Source: Defluviicoccus vanus
GTDB lineage: Bacteria > Pseudomonadota > Alphaproteobacteria > Rhodospirillales > Defluviicoccaceae
Length of the DNA: 6,358 nt
Assembly: GCF_014672695.1 (NCBI RefSeq)
Contig: NZ_CP053923.1
Coordinates: forward strand, 3,726,140 to 3,732,497
Direction: 5' to 3'
In this document: piece after piece, positions 6,114-6,358 of the stretch
Layout of the letters: each line of letters starts with the position of its first letter
Position numbering within the stretch: the stretch's first letter is position 1
Notes under the pieces: generated by a model
What the model was told of the DNA's origin: nothing
Databases searched by the model: none
What the model saw: only the letters and a program-made list of their open reading frames with translations
Translations under genes and position numbers: made by a program

Positions 6114-6358
6114 ATGGGGAAGCCCAATTTCAGTGATGAGTTCAAGCGTGATGCGGTGGCCCAGATCACCGAGCGTGGGTATCCGGTAGCTGAGGTTTCC
6201 GAGCGGCTCGGCGTCAGTCAGCATTCGCTGTATGCTTGGAAGCGGCGACTGGCGAAGGTGGTGTCCGGCGATGCCAGCAAGGATGCCGAGATCCGCCAGC
6301 TGAAGCGCGAACTGGCCCGAGTGACCGAGGAGCGCGACATCTTAAAAAAAGCCACCGC
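6114..6358 (+). CDS. IS3-family transposase OrfA, C-terminus cut by window edge
   Basis: The first reading frame of an IS3 element, encoding the DNA-binding half of the transposase; 81 codons are visible. An N-terminal helix-turn-helix (FSDEFKRDAVAQITERG, VAEVSERLGVSQHSLYAWKR) is followed by a heptad-type coiled coil (EIRQLKRELARVTEERDILKK) that mediates multimerisation in this family. AGGAGA at 6103-6108 lies 5 nt before the ATG. The frame reaches the usual DILKKATA ending, so little of OrfA should be missing. OrfB, the DDE catalytic part, would follow beyond the edge and be joined by -1 frameshifting. Confidence 0.92.
   Translation, partial: MGKPNFSDEFKRDAVAQITERGYPVAEVSERLGVSQHSLYAWKRRLAKVVSGDASKDAEIRQLKRELARVTEERDILKKAT
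6344..6350 (+). other. Probable programmed -1 frameshift slippery site
   Basis: Seven consecutive A residues stand in the register A AAA AAA relative to the OrfA frame (TTA AAA AAA GCC). IS3-family elements use this kind of heptamer near the OrfA end to make the OrfAB fusion transposase. The downstream stimulatory structure and the orfB frame are beyond the window. Confidence 0.65.

Larger units (their letters stand above)
6055..6358 (+). mobile_element. IS3-family insertion sequence, left part
   Basis: The left end of an IS3-type element, cut by the right edge of the window. The proposed tip is TGAATAGCCCC at 6055, since IS3-family termini commonly begin with TG(A/T). It is followed by a short inverted repeat CTAGA-TT-TCTAG (6065-6076) just before the first gene. 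The tip is tentative because the matching right-hand repeat and any target duplication are outside the window. The element reads rightwards, away from the CBS gene. Confidence 0.6.

Noticed and set aside
1..6358. CRISPR array, tRNA, rRNA or riboswitch
   Set aside because: No spaced direct repeats, cloverleaf or rRNA-like sequence noticed on reading.

Overview
The window is GC-rich with long, clean proteobacterial-type genes. The KdpE-type regulator, the DUF4118-type kinase and the IS701 and IS3 elements would all fit an alphaproteobacterium (for example Rhizobiales or Rhodospirillales). That placement is inference from protein style and composition; no rRNA or other marker is present.

Layout: (1) Positions 1 to about 1192 hold an IS701-family insertion sequence on the minus strand. 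Its transposase runs off the left edge. (2) Positions 1281-3548, minus strand, hold a two-component pair: an intact KdpE-like response regulator and, upstream of it, a KdpD-like histidine kinase. The kinase lacks the normal KdpD/Usp N-terminal half and is broken by three single-base indels. (3) Positions 3638-4951, minus strand, hold the beta subunit of a Na+-translocating decarboxylase (OadB/GcdB/MmdB type), preceded by a 52-residue single-helix membrane protein that is probably its small partner subunit. (4) Positions 4952-5296 are a gene-free stretch with an AT-rich core, the likely control region of the group. (5) Positions 5297-5830, minus strand, encode a stand-alone protein with two CBS domains. 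(6) Positions about 5831-6054 are intergenic. (7) From about 6055 to the right edge is the left part of an IS3-family element on the plus strand, cut just after the A7 tract expected for its programmed frameshift.

How the genes may work together: the small protein, the beta subunit, the kinase and the regulator lie in one direction. Spacings are 24 nt between the small protein and the beta subunit, 89 nt between the beta subunit and the kinase, and an 8-nt overlap between kinase and regulator. This suggests a Na+-linked membrane unit with its own sensor/regulator. No carboxyltransferase (alpha) or biotin carrier gene and no kdpFABC are present, so both the decarboxylase beta subunit and the Kdp-like system look detached from their classical partners. 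Insertion sequences on both sides and a decayed kinase gene suggest an accessory region undergoing rearrangement.
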